Assembly (NCBI GenBank): GCA_036925085.1
Contig: JAUPFP010000079.1
Span: 27,501 to 91,500, forward strand
Direction of reading: 5' to 3'
Source: Brachycybe producta
Lineage: Eukaryota; Arthropoda; Diplopoda; Playtdesmida; Andrognathidae
DNA: 64,000 nucleotides
Position 1 is the stretch's first letter, and the number at the start of each line of letters is the position of its first letter. The translations under genes were made by a program, and so were the position numbers. Below are positions 45,771 through 57,930 of the stretch, piece by piece. Below the pieces are notes generated by a model that ran no database searches, was not told the origin of the DNA, and was given only the letters and a program-made list of their open reading frames with translations.

Positions 45771-46640
45771 AAAAACACATTGATGGTGTTACTGAGAAAG
45801 CTCTACAAATGCTTTATTTTAGTCAAAGCACAAGTTAAAACTATTGCCTATCAAGCATTGGTCTGACCTCATATTGAGTATTGCTGCAGTGTATGGAATC
45901 CTCACTCTGTCACACACTCATTCAGTTGAAATGGTTCAGCATAAGGCAGCTAGCTAGGTTTGTTTGTGGCAGGCACAAATTTACAGATAGTGTCACTGAG
46001 ATGCTGTCAGTACTACAATGGCATAGTTTGGCACATCACAGGGCTGAATTAAGTTTGAAATTGTTTGGAAAAATTACACGTGGTGATTGTCCTAAATCGC
46101 AGCACTGACCACTCTAAGATAATTAAGGAGATTTTTGCTAGGACAGATTCATATCATTTTTCCTAGAGTTATAAGACAATGGAACTCTCTTCCTGAGGAG
46201 GAAGTGGTGAATGCCAGGGATAATTTTGTTTTGTGTGATTGACATTTGTATATTCATTTTGTTTTTATATATGTGCATGTATATGTGCTTGACAATGCTT
46301 AATGCTGCATGTGGACTTTTATGTCCCTCTGCCATATGCCTATTTGGCTGCTAGCAGAGTGGTAATTGTAAGAGGAGTGCCACAAACAAACACCAGCAGC
46401 CACCTTCTATGCTCTAGTATTATAACCACTCTGATACCTATATATTTATGATTACACAGTATGTTCCTAGTTTCAGCCGGAGTAGATTGTATTGCGAATT
46501 GGCAATATGTGACATCCTAACAACCAAGAAAAAAGTCTATTTTCTCTATACTTGTTGTGACTATTGAATGTCACAAAAATTTCAAAGCAGTTGAAGCCAA
46601 ATAAAAGATGGTAGGGATGTGTATTGTTATTCATGGGTTC

Positions 46641-46742
<102 letters not shown>

Positions 46743-47735
46743 TTGTATCTGTTTTGATGGGTTATCTCACTCTCTATATTGTGATATTGCCTTAGTCAAT
46801 GGTCTGTGGTAACACCACTTGCATTTGCATAGTAGAAAGACACTTCAAAAGAAGTTCACCATCTGACTTTTTAACAATATTTGACAAAAAAAAGTTTTTT
46901 TTTAGAAAGGTTTGAGGTGGAAAATGGAAAAATGGATATCAAATAATATGTTGCTCCACCTTAAGAAGAAGAAGAAACCTTTTGAGAAATATTATTAGGT
47001 CTAATTTCAAAACGAGAGAATTTATTTTCACTTCTGATCATAATAATACGTGAGATATGATATGCGACGCCTTTTTCATATGGAAATTTGTATTTGGGAG
47101 AAAGAAAAATGCAAATTCTCTTAAGTCATACATGACAAGAAGAAGTTTTTTGATCTTTTTCTTCTTTTTCTATAATATTAAGGGGGGGGGGGGCTAGACA
47201 GTATTTGGTGGTCTGTCTCTATACAATGTATATATAAAAAAGAAACACTCTTAAGCAAATAATGAAAAATATGTCTAGAAAGACATAATAAAAGCCGATT
47301 ATTCAGTTTTGGAAAATGAGGTTAGGTAGGTAGGTATATTTGTGTTTTGTACACATAAGATAAAGTTCAATAAATGGATGTAAGAAAAACCTAAATTTCA
47401 CCTAAATTTCACGTAATTGAGTCTGAATTTTCTAAAAAGAAAAATCAATATCTTATTTCCTACCATTTTTCACTCTAAATACAATAATCTCGCAATAAAC
47501 TTTATAGTATAAAGTTACAATACTTATAGTAGCTGTAAGTATTGTACATTATATATTGTTTCACTTAATTCACACTTCTGAAATAACATTTATTAACAAA
47601 ACTCCATCTAAAAAAAGTCACCAAACAATCTTCCAATTTTCCTGATCGAAACTCCTTATAACAACAATACAATAAAACTTCAATGTAAAGCTCCGGTTTC
47701 ACTTGGTAATAAATTGCTGCACAATAGTCACGTGT

Positions 47736-48690
47736 GACTAGTCTTTTCAAATCATGTCTACCCATAGCTTGTGACCAGGATGTGACTAGTTGGTGACCTA
47801 AATTCTTTAAGAAGACCATAATGCCTAGTTCTCACAACCTTCATGTAAGGACTTAGCCTATGTATAAGGGTTGTGAGAACACACACTAGATGGTGGTCAA
47901 TGTCAAATGTTAGCATTGGTTAGGTAGCCTTGGTTACCCATATGTAGCCTACACATTATTTAGTGTGAATGCAAAAGAAAGTTAACTTGATCATAGGTCC
48001 ACCTGGTGGTCATAAATCTGAATAGAAAATGGCGTCATTCATTTTCTATTTTCATTGTTAGATGTTTCAGTCTATTTGTTAATTTATGAAAATAATTTAA
48101 AATTAGCAATTGATCTTTATTTAATAATTACTTATTTCCATAAACTCTAAATCATCAACCTACCTACAATTAAAATATGTTGCATTTAGTGTGTTCAATG
48201 AAGACTCATGCAATTCAGTTTTGTTAGTATGGACAATATCATCCATTTTCCCTCCAATTATGTATACATTATGCAGGCTATACACACGCACAATGTCCAC
48301 ACATAATGGCCAGTGCCAAATTTGTAAAAATGAAATAAATATGCTGTAGTCAGCGCCACCTTTAGGCAGGTCATGAAGCCCATATGTAGCTGCTCACATG
48401 TGAACACAGTCGTTTAGCCAAGGCTATTTTAGCACGAGCTACAAGAAGGTTGTGAGAACTAGGCATAAGTGACCAGTCGTCAGTGTAGAGAAGGCTAATA
48501 GCCAACTTACAACAAACTCTTTAAATGTTAAATGTCTAACAAAGTCTTCTTTGATGCTTCAAAGGCAAGACTAGCAGTCAGTCACCACAGACTAGTAACT
48601 TGAAGTAGGATAAGAGGTCACAAACTAATCATATCCTGGTCACAACTTGTGGTAGACATGATGACTTGAATAAAACTAGCGATTTTTTTT
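47736..48690. mobile_element. Older inverted-repeat element interrupted by the Harbinger-like element
   Basis: Sequence 47736-47803 is the inverse of about 48611-48685. Shared blocks read GGTCACMAACTARTCAYATC, CCTGGTCACAA and GTAGACATGAT. The 644-bp TAA-flanked element sits between the arms, so the host element was there first. Ends and target duplication of the outer element were not resolved. Confidence 0.55.
47822..48465. mobile_element. 644-bp Harbinger-like non-autonomous element
   Basis: The 27-bp terminal inverted repeats start TGCCTAGTTCTCACAACCTT and match at 26 positions. TAA flanks both ends (47819-47821 and 48466-48468). A 3-bp TAA/TWA duplication is the hallmark of PIF/Harbinger. 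A subterminal GGGTTGTGAGAACACAC repeats the TIR motif. It has no transposase ORF. Confidence 0.75.
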
Positions 48691-51154
48691 TTACTATTTT
48701 GCAATGACTGGTAACTATATCAAATCAGAGCTAATTATCATAGAAGTCGTTTGCAAGTTGACTAACAGTCTGTACACTGCCTGGTCATTTACGACTTTTT
48801 TGGAGTCACCAAATTGGAACCAGAGCATAAGATAAAAAAAAGTTACCCAATGATATAAAAAGTAGTAATAAAAACATTCACAAGGCGAATAAAATACTAG
48901 AAGAGGAAATAGTAAAAAGAAACAACTCATTACCAGTCCCGGTACCTTTAACATGTATATTGGGGGAGTCGAAATAAAACGGAAATAAATGAACACCAAT
49001 TCCTTTTTCAACTCTATTTTCTGTAGGATTTTCTACACATGTACATTGTATATAATGAACGATTGGTTTTTCACTTGTACACTATGTGTATTATTAGTAT
49101 AATCTGTACATAGACGACGTGTATTTTGTCTGATAATTCTTCTACTTTGCTGGTAATGGACTATTAAATAAGTCTATCTTTATGAGACCTAGTTGGGACC
49201 ATTAAGCTGCAGAGAGGTGGCCCATAAATGAAGATATTCATCTGATATTATTATGACAGCGTTAATTCTCAAAATCAACTTTTTGGCAATTTCTCTCTCT
49301 CTCTCTCTCATTCTCTCTCTCCCTATCAGTTGGAATCCTCTATTAACAGTTTCCATCATCTTTCTTTCTGCCTTTCTTATTAAAGGAACAATTCAGGTTC
49401 ATTTTTAAGGTCCTTATCCTTCTTCGACAGAACCAAACCCCCCCTTAAAAATATTTCCTTTTCACATCTTTCTTAATCAGGATATCGTTAAATATTAAGA
49501 TGAAAATAAATGCACATCAAAATAATAAATGTTTAACAAACATCGAATGAAATGGATTGAGAGAGAAAAACGGGAGATTCAAACAAAGTCTTTAATATAA
49601 CAAACAAGACTTGATGAATTTTTAATTATCATATATAAATGAATAAACAAGAAGAAATTTCTTCCCGTCATTTATTTCTCCCCTTTTCAACCTTTCTAGT
49701 TTTAAGTCTAAAAAGTTATGTCAAAATAAGATACGAAATAATCAATGAAAATGAATCATAAAAGAGAATGAGAAGTAATTTGATGACGATATCTTTCAAA
49801 CTGCAAAATCCCCATCAAGTCTAGTCTTGGGTGAAATATTTTATGAAAACTAAACAGCTCGCTAGAAATGAATGAAATTTTAATATAAACCTGAAAACTC
49901 ATCTACCAACGTAATCAGAAAAGGAAATTCCTGTATATCTTAGTCCAAACTTCACCTAATGAAACAAGGGACTCCTTCATTCCCGTTTTGTGCAAATTGC
50001 ACGACGAGTCTATATAGAGTCAAAAAGAATACAGAACAAAATCTGAACGAATGATTTCTTTAAAAAAACCGTAGAAAAAAAAAGACGTTTTGGTTTCTCT
50101 TTAAAAAGTTACTTCCAGAGACACTAATATAAATGGCGGCCACTTGTGATATTGCTGCCATTTTCCTCTTGCGTTGCGTGACATCCTTGTTTGCCAATAG
50201 TAACCGATTTTTCTTTTGTATCCTATCCACTCAACCAATGGTCTGTGTAATATCTTTTCAGCTGATAACAACAATGCCATTCGTAGAAAAAAGTCACAAA
50301 ATGGAGAGAGACCCCCCCCCCCCCGATCTACTAGAAGCAGACATTAGAAATAAGACATTGAAACACAACTACATTTAAGAATGGCCCATTCTAGTAAAGA
50401 TCAAACAATGGTGATAACGGATACACCACAATGCATTCGAATGATATTTAACAGGAACTTAGTTAGGGGGGCCCCCACCCACCCCTCTAGATATTATTAA
50501 TACGTGTGTAATAATATCTCTTTATTAAGTTGGTGTCAACTTTCTTGATTGAGTTCAACTTCCTTTTTGGTCTTCTTCTGAAGAAGATTGGTTAACTTTT
50601 GCAAAAGTTAATATTTCAGAAAACCAAAACAAAGTCTCTTTCTCTCTTAAAACCAAAGAAAACGTTAATTAAGTCTTTCAGTAATGAGCAAGAAAAATAA
50701 ATGAAGGAATTAGCTCGAATATGGGACACCACCACCACCATTATTCCTCCTCCCCCTCCTAGAAAAGCAAAATTACAAATTGCAACCACTTTTACTTACT
50801 TTGTAATTGTAACATAAAACAGCATTATTTTTTCAAAAAGAAGAAAAGTTGAAACTAAAAATGACAAATTTCATCCGAGTTATCATTAAGGAAAATATGT
50901 CATATAGAAAAATGTGTCCTCCTCTATGCTTAATGAAGGTTTTAACGAATACTAGAATGTCCTTTTTTCTTATCTCTTTGTAGTGAAATGACATTTGTGA
51001 CTACTTTTCCCACACAAACTTGTGTCTCATCTATTTATTCATTTCAGAACCCACAAAGTTCTAAAAACAAATATGAAAACGATTTTATTTTCAAAGATAA
51101 AACTCTTTCAGGTGGTTTCAAAGTGAAAACTGCGCCCTCTACAACTTTTTGTTT

Positions 51155-51275
51155 ATTTTGTCTTTCAGGTGAGCAAAATTAAGAGAAACTCCCAGTGTTT
51201 TAGAAACTAGAAGGGTTTCAGTGAAGAAAAAAAGTCAAAACATGAAAATGTTTTGATATCAGAAAGGAGATCAGA
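51155..51275 (+). repeat. Palindromic MITE family, left half
   Basis: TTTGTCTTTCAGGTGAGCAA is followed by GTGTTTTAGAAACTAGAAGG. Confidence 0.65.
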
Positions 51276-52084
51276 TGATCGATTTTTATCATCAAAACTC
51301 AATAAAAAAGAGAATTTTCTTTATAATCGAATCGACAGATAGATAATTTGAAGATCCAAACAACAACAAACATCCATTTTCAAAAGTAAAAAGATGAAAG
51401 AAAGAAAAAATGTAAAATAAATGTGTTTTGTCGTGCATGTTTGCCTTTCAATCTCTGACAAGGGGCAAAAGATGAGGGGGGGGGGGGGGGAAATAAGTGT
51501 CTCATCGTCCATTGATGACGATTGATGGCACGACAACTCCAAACAACCGAGAAAGTCAAAACCTGATCTGATTTCATCAATCAAAGACACGAAAAAATCC
51601 AACATCAAATGTCCACACAAAAAATAATACTCTCCACCATTTATTTTAACGCAATAAATGGGTTTAATCAAATGAAAAAAAAAAAACAAGTAACGACTAA
51701 AAAAAGGCTAACACATAAAAAAATATTATAATTGCTCATTTCCTTACATTAAAATGTCCACATTTGGCAATTTGTAAAGCAACAAACTTACATAAGAAAA
51801 AGACGATTATTTTTAGGTCAATTCGCGAAAACGAAATGTCAACTTTTAGAAAAGCTATACTTAAATTTTAAGAAAGAAATTCTAAAATTCGTTAGAAAAC
51901 AGATAAATTTTAAGTTTTTCTTCTTCTCCCGATTTCATAATTATGAAAAGTGAAAAATTTACAAAGTGCAATAAAAAGTTTATTTTGAGATATTTTCCTA
52001 CTTCTATTCAAATACTACTAGTAAACCTGTCGTGCAATTTACACAGGAGAGGAGAGATGTTGTCCCAATCCCATCATTCAATCA

Positions 52085-52325
52085 TGGTTTTAGAATCCTG
52101 AGCCTCTAGAGGGTTCGAGTGTTAAAGACCAAATTCAATTAACTTTCCACTTGGAACTTCAACTTTAAGCCTCTGAACAGAGTTCCAACTTATCAGCAGA
52201 ACCCTCTCTACTTAAAGAGAAACAATTTTTAAAAAATGCTGAGAGATTTCAAGTTGCAGTTCAACTTGCCACTTCAAATGAAGTCTCTGAACAGGGTTTT
52301 AACACAAAAACAACCCTGTTCACAG
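52085..52325. repeat. Dispersed repeat with CTTCAAGTTGAAACTT motifs (copy 4)
   Basis: It contains GGGTTCGAGTGTTAAAGACC, AAATTCAATTAACTTTCCAC and TTGGAACTTCAACTTTAAG, then CAGGGTTTTAACACAAA near the end. It is related to the copy at 12300. Confidence 0.4.
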
Positions 52326-53190
52326 CCCATATCCCCTATAGAAATGCAAAAAGTCAAGAAAAATCAAACTAGGCTTTTAACTTAGTTATTTTGAAAGAAA
52401 AGTTAACCATTATTAGTTTGAGTTTTTTTTCTTCTTCTGAGTCTCTCGCTCGTGACTTAAGACACATATTAAGAAGACGTTAAGTTCGCTACCAAGTTGA
52501 AATTTGCCTCTTTCTCATCATTAGTCGTCTGAAAACAACCTTTTAATGACACACACAATGAGGCCATTAGCCCAAGTCCCTATTTGTGTCTAAATAGAAC
52601 CGTGGGGCTAATTCGTACTTAATGAAAAGCCATGGCTACCCCCCCCCCCATTACATGTATATATATAGTACTTAGTAGTCGTACATTGTAGACTCTCTCT
52701 CTCTCTCATTAAAGCACCTGTGACTGACCATTTTCTTCGCTCTTTTTTTTTCTTGGTTTTCTAGAAGATTGCGGGGGGGGGGGGGTCTTATTGTAGTGAG
52801 TGAGTGGTCCACACAAAACAGCTTTAATCTTATTGTTGTTGTATTGGACAAATGCATCAATCACATAAGAAAACAAAAGCAAAAGTTTCCATTCGAAAGT
52901 GATGCATTTTCAAGTTGAACATCATAAGGATAATTTCAGTCAGTAATTGCATTTCCTACAATGGATTTGCTACTTGGGTTAGCAAAATGGGTTGCCATAA
53001 AAATATTTGTGTTTCTATCAAGAAAACCGAATAGTGTCCGGCAACTAATAATGTGTTCCTGTTTAAAGGACTTCCAGTTTCACCTACGTTTCTCAAGAAA
53101 TTATCTGTCACACAGACTTGTTTTCTTGAGAAAATGGAAACTTTCAGTGCAAAGAGCAGGATTTGTTCACGTCCTTTTTCTTCGGCACAA

Positions 53191-53228
53191 TAGTCTCTCT
53201 CTCTCCCTCCCTCTCTCTCTCTCTCTCT
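53191..53228. repeat. (TC)n microsatellite, interrupted
   Basis: TC units are broken by CCCTCC. Confidence 0.9.
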
Positions 53229-53288
53229 GTGTCTACATGAGATTTTCTCGTGGAAAATGGCAGAATCAATAGCAAAATTCTCTACTAG

Positions 53289-53534
53289 ATGGAGCAAGCA
53301 GCCTCACGTGCAGATACCCACATAACACTTTTGGGCAAGGGGTGGGCCTGGTATTTAAAAATCGTACGGGCCATTGTGGGCTTGGTTGTGGTTTGTGCGC
53401 TTCATGCGTTTAGCGGGCTTTGTGTGCCTCATTTGGCTGGACAGTGGACGCACACCATGATGATGTTTTATGGGTTCGGCCTCGGCCTTAGAAAAATTCA
53501 GTCTCTTATTTCAAATCACGAAGAAGCAATCTAA
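53289..53534 (+). other. Unidentified 81-codon ORF in a GC-richer patch
   Basis: The ORF starts with ATGGAGCAAGCAGCC after CTACTAG, and codes a hydrophobic stretch (IVRAIVGLVVVCALHAFSGL) resembling one membrane helix. About 180 bp are clearly GC-richer than the intron around them. I recognise no family. It lies 350 bp downstream of a TMTC3 exon but on the opposite strand. It may be a chance ORF in an unrecognised transposon. Confidence 0.25.
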
Positions 53535-53883
53535 TTAATGGTTACCCACAAAGCCACAGTTTTCAAGAGGAAAGATTTCACAAAGTTAGAACTTGGGCTA
53601 AACATCATTTATTACAGTTTTTGATCAATTGACTTCATTTTAAATAGATTTGTTTCGGTTCTCACATTAGAAACCGTGCAATAAGAACGACCTCATATTG
53701 ACCACAAGTGTCCACTGTCAATCTGCTGAATAAAATGGATGGAATGCGAGATATCACCCGGATTCTTGAGTTGTTTTCTTTTTCAAAATTAATTTTCTTC
53801 ACATTTAAAGACAAGAAAGACACAAACAGAAGAAACAAATGACATTTGCAAAAATAATAACATTAATAAATGGAAGTTCTTAC

Positions 53884-54136
53884 CATTATGATGACCTTTG
53901 CGTGTTTGGATGGGGCCGTGACGGCCATGTGGGCCATTTTAGCCAGTGTCCCATAAAAGGCAACGGTGGCCAAGTTCCTCGAGTCCCACACACTGTCCAC
54001 CAATGGGATCGTTCCCATCGTCCAATCACAACACAGATTACACGGAAATAATAAGAGCCCAGCATTGATGGGCAACAGATAATTGTAGGTCAATTGACGA
54101 GTGGGCGTGGCTGCCACTGAAGCAGGATTGTCAAAC
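53884..54136 (-). CDS. Tmtc3: TMTC3 exon with FDNPA / CCDWTMG luminal region (most upstream exon found)
   Basis: This exon encodes 84 residues. It opens with FDNPASVAATPTRQLTYNYL and contains CCDWTMGTIPLV, which match the conserved DUF1736 region of TMTC proteins. The PTPTRQLT and CCDWTMGTIPL forms fit TMTC3 better than TMTC1, 2 or 4. TMTC3 is a multi-pass ER membrane O-mannosyltransferase acting on cadherin-type substrates. The acceptor is a T-rich tract ending in AAAG (AG at 54138-54137). The exon starts with one base that completes an upstream codon. It ends in phase 0 at ATG followed by GTAAGA (donor 53883-53881). The next exon (28779) starts in phase 0, so the two join cleanly across 25 kb. 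Exons for the N-terminal membrane region should lie upstream on this strand, but I saw none up to base 64000. Confidence 0.93.
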
Positions 54137-54227
54137 CTTTAAAAAAAAAGAAAATAGTTCAAAATGAATGAAAACGTCACAAGAAACAATCTGAATTTAT
54201 TAAGTAAAAGAGTAACAACTAATTCAT

Positions 54228-54628
54228 TTAAGGTGGTTGTAAAGTGTAAACAACACCCCCCCCCCTCAAGGCTCAAACTCTGGTTATTCTGTCCTTCACG
54301 AGCAAAATGAAGAAAAACTTGAAAGTATTTTAAAAACTAGAAGGGTAGTTAATTAAACTTAAAGAGTATTTTTACGTTGATGCCTTTTAAAAAATAAGCT
54401 TTTTATATCAGTTTGAAAATGATTCAATATTAAATGGACGATGTTTTTTTTAATTTTCTGTCTATAAAAAGGTTATTTTCAAAGGTATCATCAAATCAAA
54501 ACATGTAATTTAATATTAAGTTATTCAGCCCTAGCCCGTTCTAGTTTCTAACACTTTTAATTTCTCTCCTTATGAAACTGTAGAAAATATAATCAGCAAG
54601 TCTTCATAAAACATGTTAAAACCACATG
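54228..54628. repeat. Palindromic MITE family, most complete copy
   Basis: It runs from TTAAGGTGGTTGTAAAGTGT (left terminus) through GGTTATTCTGTCCTTCACGA, TTTTAAAAACTAGAAGGGTA and a degenerate palindromic centre to CCGTTCTAGTTTCTAACACT. A weak right terminus (GTTAAAACCAC) lies near 54615-54626. It is about 90 bp upstream of the TMTC3 exon at 54136. Confidence 0.75.
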
Positions 54629-55437
54629 AAATCAACTAACATTGTTTGGTTTGTGAAATTGAAAACACAAGAGAGAAAAAGAAGAAATGAAATTCTGTTT
54701 GTACTTGGAATAAATTATTCTCTTAGTAGAAATTTCATTAACAAAACTAACAATTGCAGTTAAGTAGGAAGATCAAGTTGAAAAAAGGAAACAGAAAAAG
54801 AAATACGAAACCAAAAACACACAAAACATAAGAAAATAATTCAATTTGTTAAGAAGACCCTTTTTCTTTATATTATTCAGAAGTCAAGAGAGACCCCTCG
54901 AACCCTGTTAGAGGGGATTGAATAAGTTTTAAATGGGGTTGTTGTTTGAGGGGGACGGAGGAGACACAGTTAAAGAAACATAAGATTTTATTAGACAAAT
55001 ATAGAGTGGCGGCGCCATATTGTTTTCAAGGGGGTTTTCCCACCTTGAAAACTCTTTGATTCATTCTCAAAATGCTTTTAAAGTTCGTTTTCTCAAAACT
55101 TAAATTCACCAACTAAAAAGTATACACGAGAAAAAGGATTTTTAAAGTAAATAAACCCTTCAAGTGTGTTTAGTGTTCAAGTGTTTAGTTCTTTCGCCTA
55201 AAACACATTGAAATTACAAAAGAAACTTTCAAATAAGTAAAAGGGGGGGTTCTTTACACACTTTGTTCATCATCACTTTTATAAAAAATAACAATAAAAA
55301 CTCAAAACAGTTTCAATTCCATTCGTAGAAAGAAAAAAACCATTCAACGAAGTTTATGTAATTTTATTCATTACTTTTTGACTTTTTTTTAAAATAAAAC
55401 ACGTTTCGAAATTCTGTTTGTTGTGTTTTTTTTTCTA

Positions 55438-55438
<1 letters not shown>

Positions 55439-55503
<65 letters not shown>
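55439..55503. repeat. (TC)n microsatellite
   Basis: About 32 TC units. Confidence 0.97.
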
Positions 55504-55510
<7 letters not shown>

Positions 55511-56460
55511 AATGACGTTTGAATAAGAATAATGTATAGAAAAAGAGAATCGGTAAAAATGGAGACAAGAGTAAATAAAAAATAAGCAAAAGAACTTTGC
55601 AATTCAGACATTTTTTAAAACTGTTTTCACAAGAATATACGAAAAAAAAAAAAAAAAAGAAACACAGATTCTAAACATGATGAGATTGCGGCGCAAGTAA
55701 AACGAGTCCCCTTGTTTAAATATGAATTTATTTTATGGGTGCATTTGAGAACATTTCACAAAACAGGAAACTTTCATAACTAAAATCGAACAATTCATTT
55801 CTCACCTGACTTTCAAATAAACTATTTTTCTAACATTTTTCTGACCAATTTCAATTACGTTTTTGCTTTGAGTGCATAACCTAGTGATATTCCTTAGAAC
55901 TGAAAGATTCATTTGTGAACAGAATGCGTTTTACCTGCGTCACTTGGCTATATTGCCCTACCTTAGTAGTGAATGCTACATCCAAGTGGCAAAATGCATT
56001 TTGGGAAGGATAGATGGATAAATGAGGAGGACAGAACAAGCAAAACAGGGAATTTCCCTATGGGTTTGTTTTGTACCCAGAGAATTGCAAGTGGGGAATG
56101 ACTTCTTGCCGAGAAAGACGCAGAGAAAAGAGAAACCAAATAGAAGGGAAAAAAGATGGACTATAATATCCACATAAAATTACATATTCAAAGAAACCCC
56201 ACCCACCCGAACCCCGTATATGAAAAATACAAATGCTCATCGTTTGCTTTTGCTAGCATGTATTTTTAAACATTGGCTGGATGGCGCCGTCAAGACTAAT
56301 CCAAGTAAACATAAGAAGAAGAAGAAAGAAGAAAACTTTGGGATATTTCTTGTTGTTCTTCAAGAAACGTTCTTCTTGGATCTCAAGTAATTTGTTTCCT
56401 CTTTTTTTATGTAAAATTATCTCAAGACTTGAATGTGTTTTTAGAAATTCAACTCTTAAT

Positions 56461-57115
56461 AATAGTAGAACCGGGCGATAATCGCTGGACACACGTATCC
56501 AGCGACTTGAGAAGGCTTATGGCAGAGGAACTCTTTCGTTCAAAAACAACATAAAAATGTACTGTTGAAAAGACTCTACCGGATACAACTACAGTAACCG
56601 TACAGAATGAATGGTTCACTTTGAATTGGTGCCTAACAAACATGGTAGATAAAGTACATTCATTCTACAAGAGATACGAGTATACTATGCGAGTCTTTCT
56701 TCGTTTCGGGCTGGAACCGCTTTGGGCTTAAGAGAGCTTGTTGATACTTAGGTCGGATTCCAACTTGGGAACCGTTCTCGTAGGTTTCCAGAATTCGTAG
56801 CTGTGAAGGTAAATAATAACGTAGACAAGCGAGTCGAAACGATATACTGGCGCTTTAGTGCTCAGAGAAGTAAAAACATGGGTGTTAGATTAGCCATCGG
56901 ACCACTGACTGTGAGTTATATATCACGTTATCGTGAATCAGAGAATGGACGGTTGGACCACGACTTGAGCGAGACATGGGCCATTCTACCTTTGACCTGT
57001 GTGCACCTGCTGATCAGGATATGGATTTCTTCTTTGGGGGCCTCTTCATCGCGAGGAGGGGCACAAGTGGAAGAATTGGGGCGCGGGGACCCCAAGGCAA
57101 CCACTTCATAAATAA
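56461..57115 (+). pseudogene. Unidentified GC-richer block with open stretches
   Basis: One plus frame is open for 102 codons (56803-57111) and reads on from 56461 with five stops, including segments such as SLDTRIQRLEKAYGRGTLSF and GNRSRRFPEFVAVKV. Composition is distinctly less AT-rich than the flanks. A MITE terminus follows at 57120. It could be a decayed transposon protein, but no motif was recognised on either strand. Confidence 0.25.
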
Positions 57116-57119
57116 GATG

Positions 57120-57175
57120 ATACAGGGTGTCCTAAAACACATTCAAGTTTCGTTTACACTTTAAAACCACCTTAA
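57120..57175 (-). repeat. Palindromic MITE family, isolated terminus
   Basis: CGTTTACACTTTAAAACCAC then CTTAA is the inverse of the terminus seen at 33869 and 54228. Confidence 0.55.
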
Positions 57176-57784
57176 AAGTTATATTCGAACTTTCCAACCG
57201 AGTGATTTTTTAAATTACAAATACGAAAATACGAAAAACATTTCGTATTTGAGGCTTTTTTTTATCCGATTTCATTCAATGTTAATTTTGCAAAATAGAA
57301 AAGTAGAAAAACCCTTTACTTTTCGGCAGAAAAAAATGTAACTAAAAAAAGGTTAATGATGAATTATTTTTCGCACATTTTCACAACTCTCGAAATTGAT
57401 TGAAATCTTTATTAAGGTGTGTGTTTTTTTTTTCCTTTTAGAGTGGATTCGAATTGAATGCAATTTCTCTCTTTCTGAAGGGTCTTTTTTTTAAAAAACT
57501 CGGTTTCATTCTCGGTAAACACAGACGTGAATTTCAACCAGCCGACAACATTTGACTAATGGACTTTCCCCCCCCCCCCTTTCTTTCAGATAGAAAAAAC
57601 ACTCTGAGGGGTTATTTTATCCATTTAAAATCCAAAATGCTACTAAGTTAAAAATGTAACGGAAAATAAAAAGAAACTCTTATTAATTAACATGTAGTAC
57701 CATTTTAGCAAATTTTTGCGTTTTTTTTTTTCTAAAAAAAAAAGACATCCCTCTCTTTATATTAAATTAAAGCAACTAAAAATA

Positions 57785-57930
57785 GTTACGAACTAATTTT
57801 TTTTTTCAGCTTACGGCATTTTTATGAACTTCAGTCGACTTAAATTATTGATGTCTAAAACACTTTCTAATTTCTCAGAATTTTGCTTTTTTAAAAAGAG
57901 AAAATAATCGGAGTTCGAAAATCAGCACAA
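57785..57930 (+). repeat. Palindromic MITE family, right half
   Basis: GATGTCTAAAACACTTTCTA, TTTCTCAGAATTTTGC and AGAGAAAATAATCGGAGTTC are in family order. Confidence 0.6.

Larger units (their letters stand above)
43800..46375 (+). mobile_element. Degenerate CR1/Jockey-like LINE with endonuclease, RT and 3' end
   Basis: The order endonuclease (about 43.9-44.5 kb), RT (about 44.9-45.77 kb), C-terminal region (45.77-46.25 kb) and the 3' end TTTATGTCCCTCTGCCATAT at 46319-46338 is that of a single-pol LINE. The 5' boundary is uncertain, and the stretch 43380-43800 may be part of it. The copy is broken by several stops and frameshifts but longer than the other relics here. No clear target site duplication was found. 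Clade assignment (CR1, L2 or Jockey group) rests on motif style only. Confidence 0.85.

Noticed and set aside
48715..49011. Hydrophobic 98-codon minus ORF as a missing TMTC3 exon
   Set aside because: It lacks TMTC motifs and suitable splice sites. The exon expected in this interval was found at 28779-28631.
50133..50378. 81-codon plus ORF starting ATGGCGGCC
   Set aside because: No family similarity, no splice context, and it runs into a poly-C tract.
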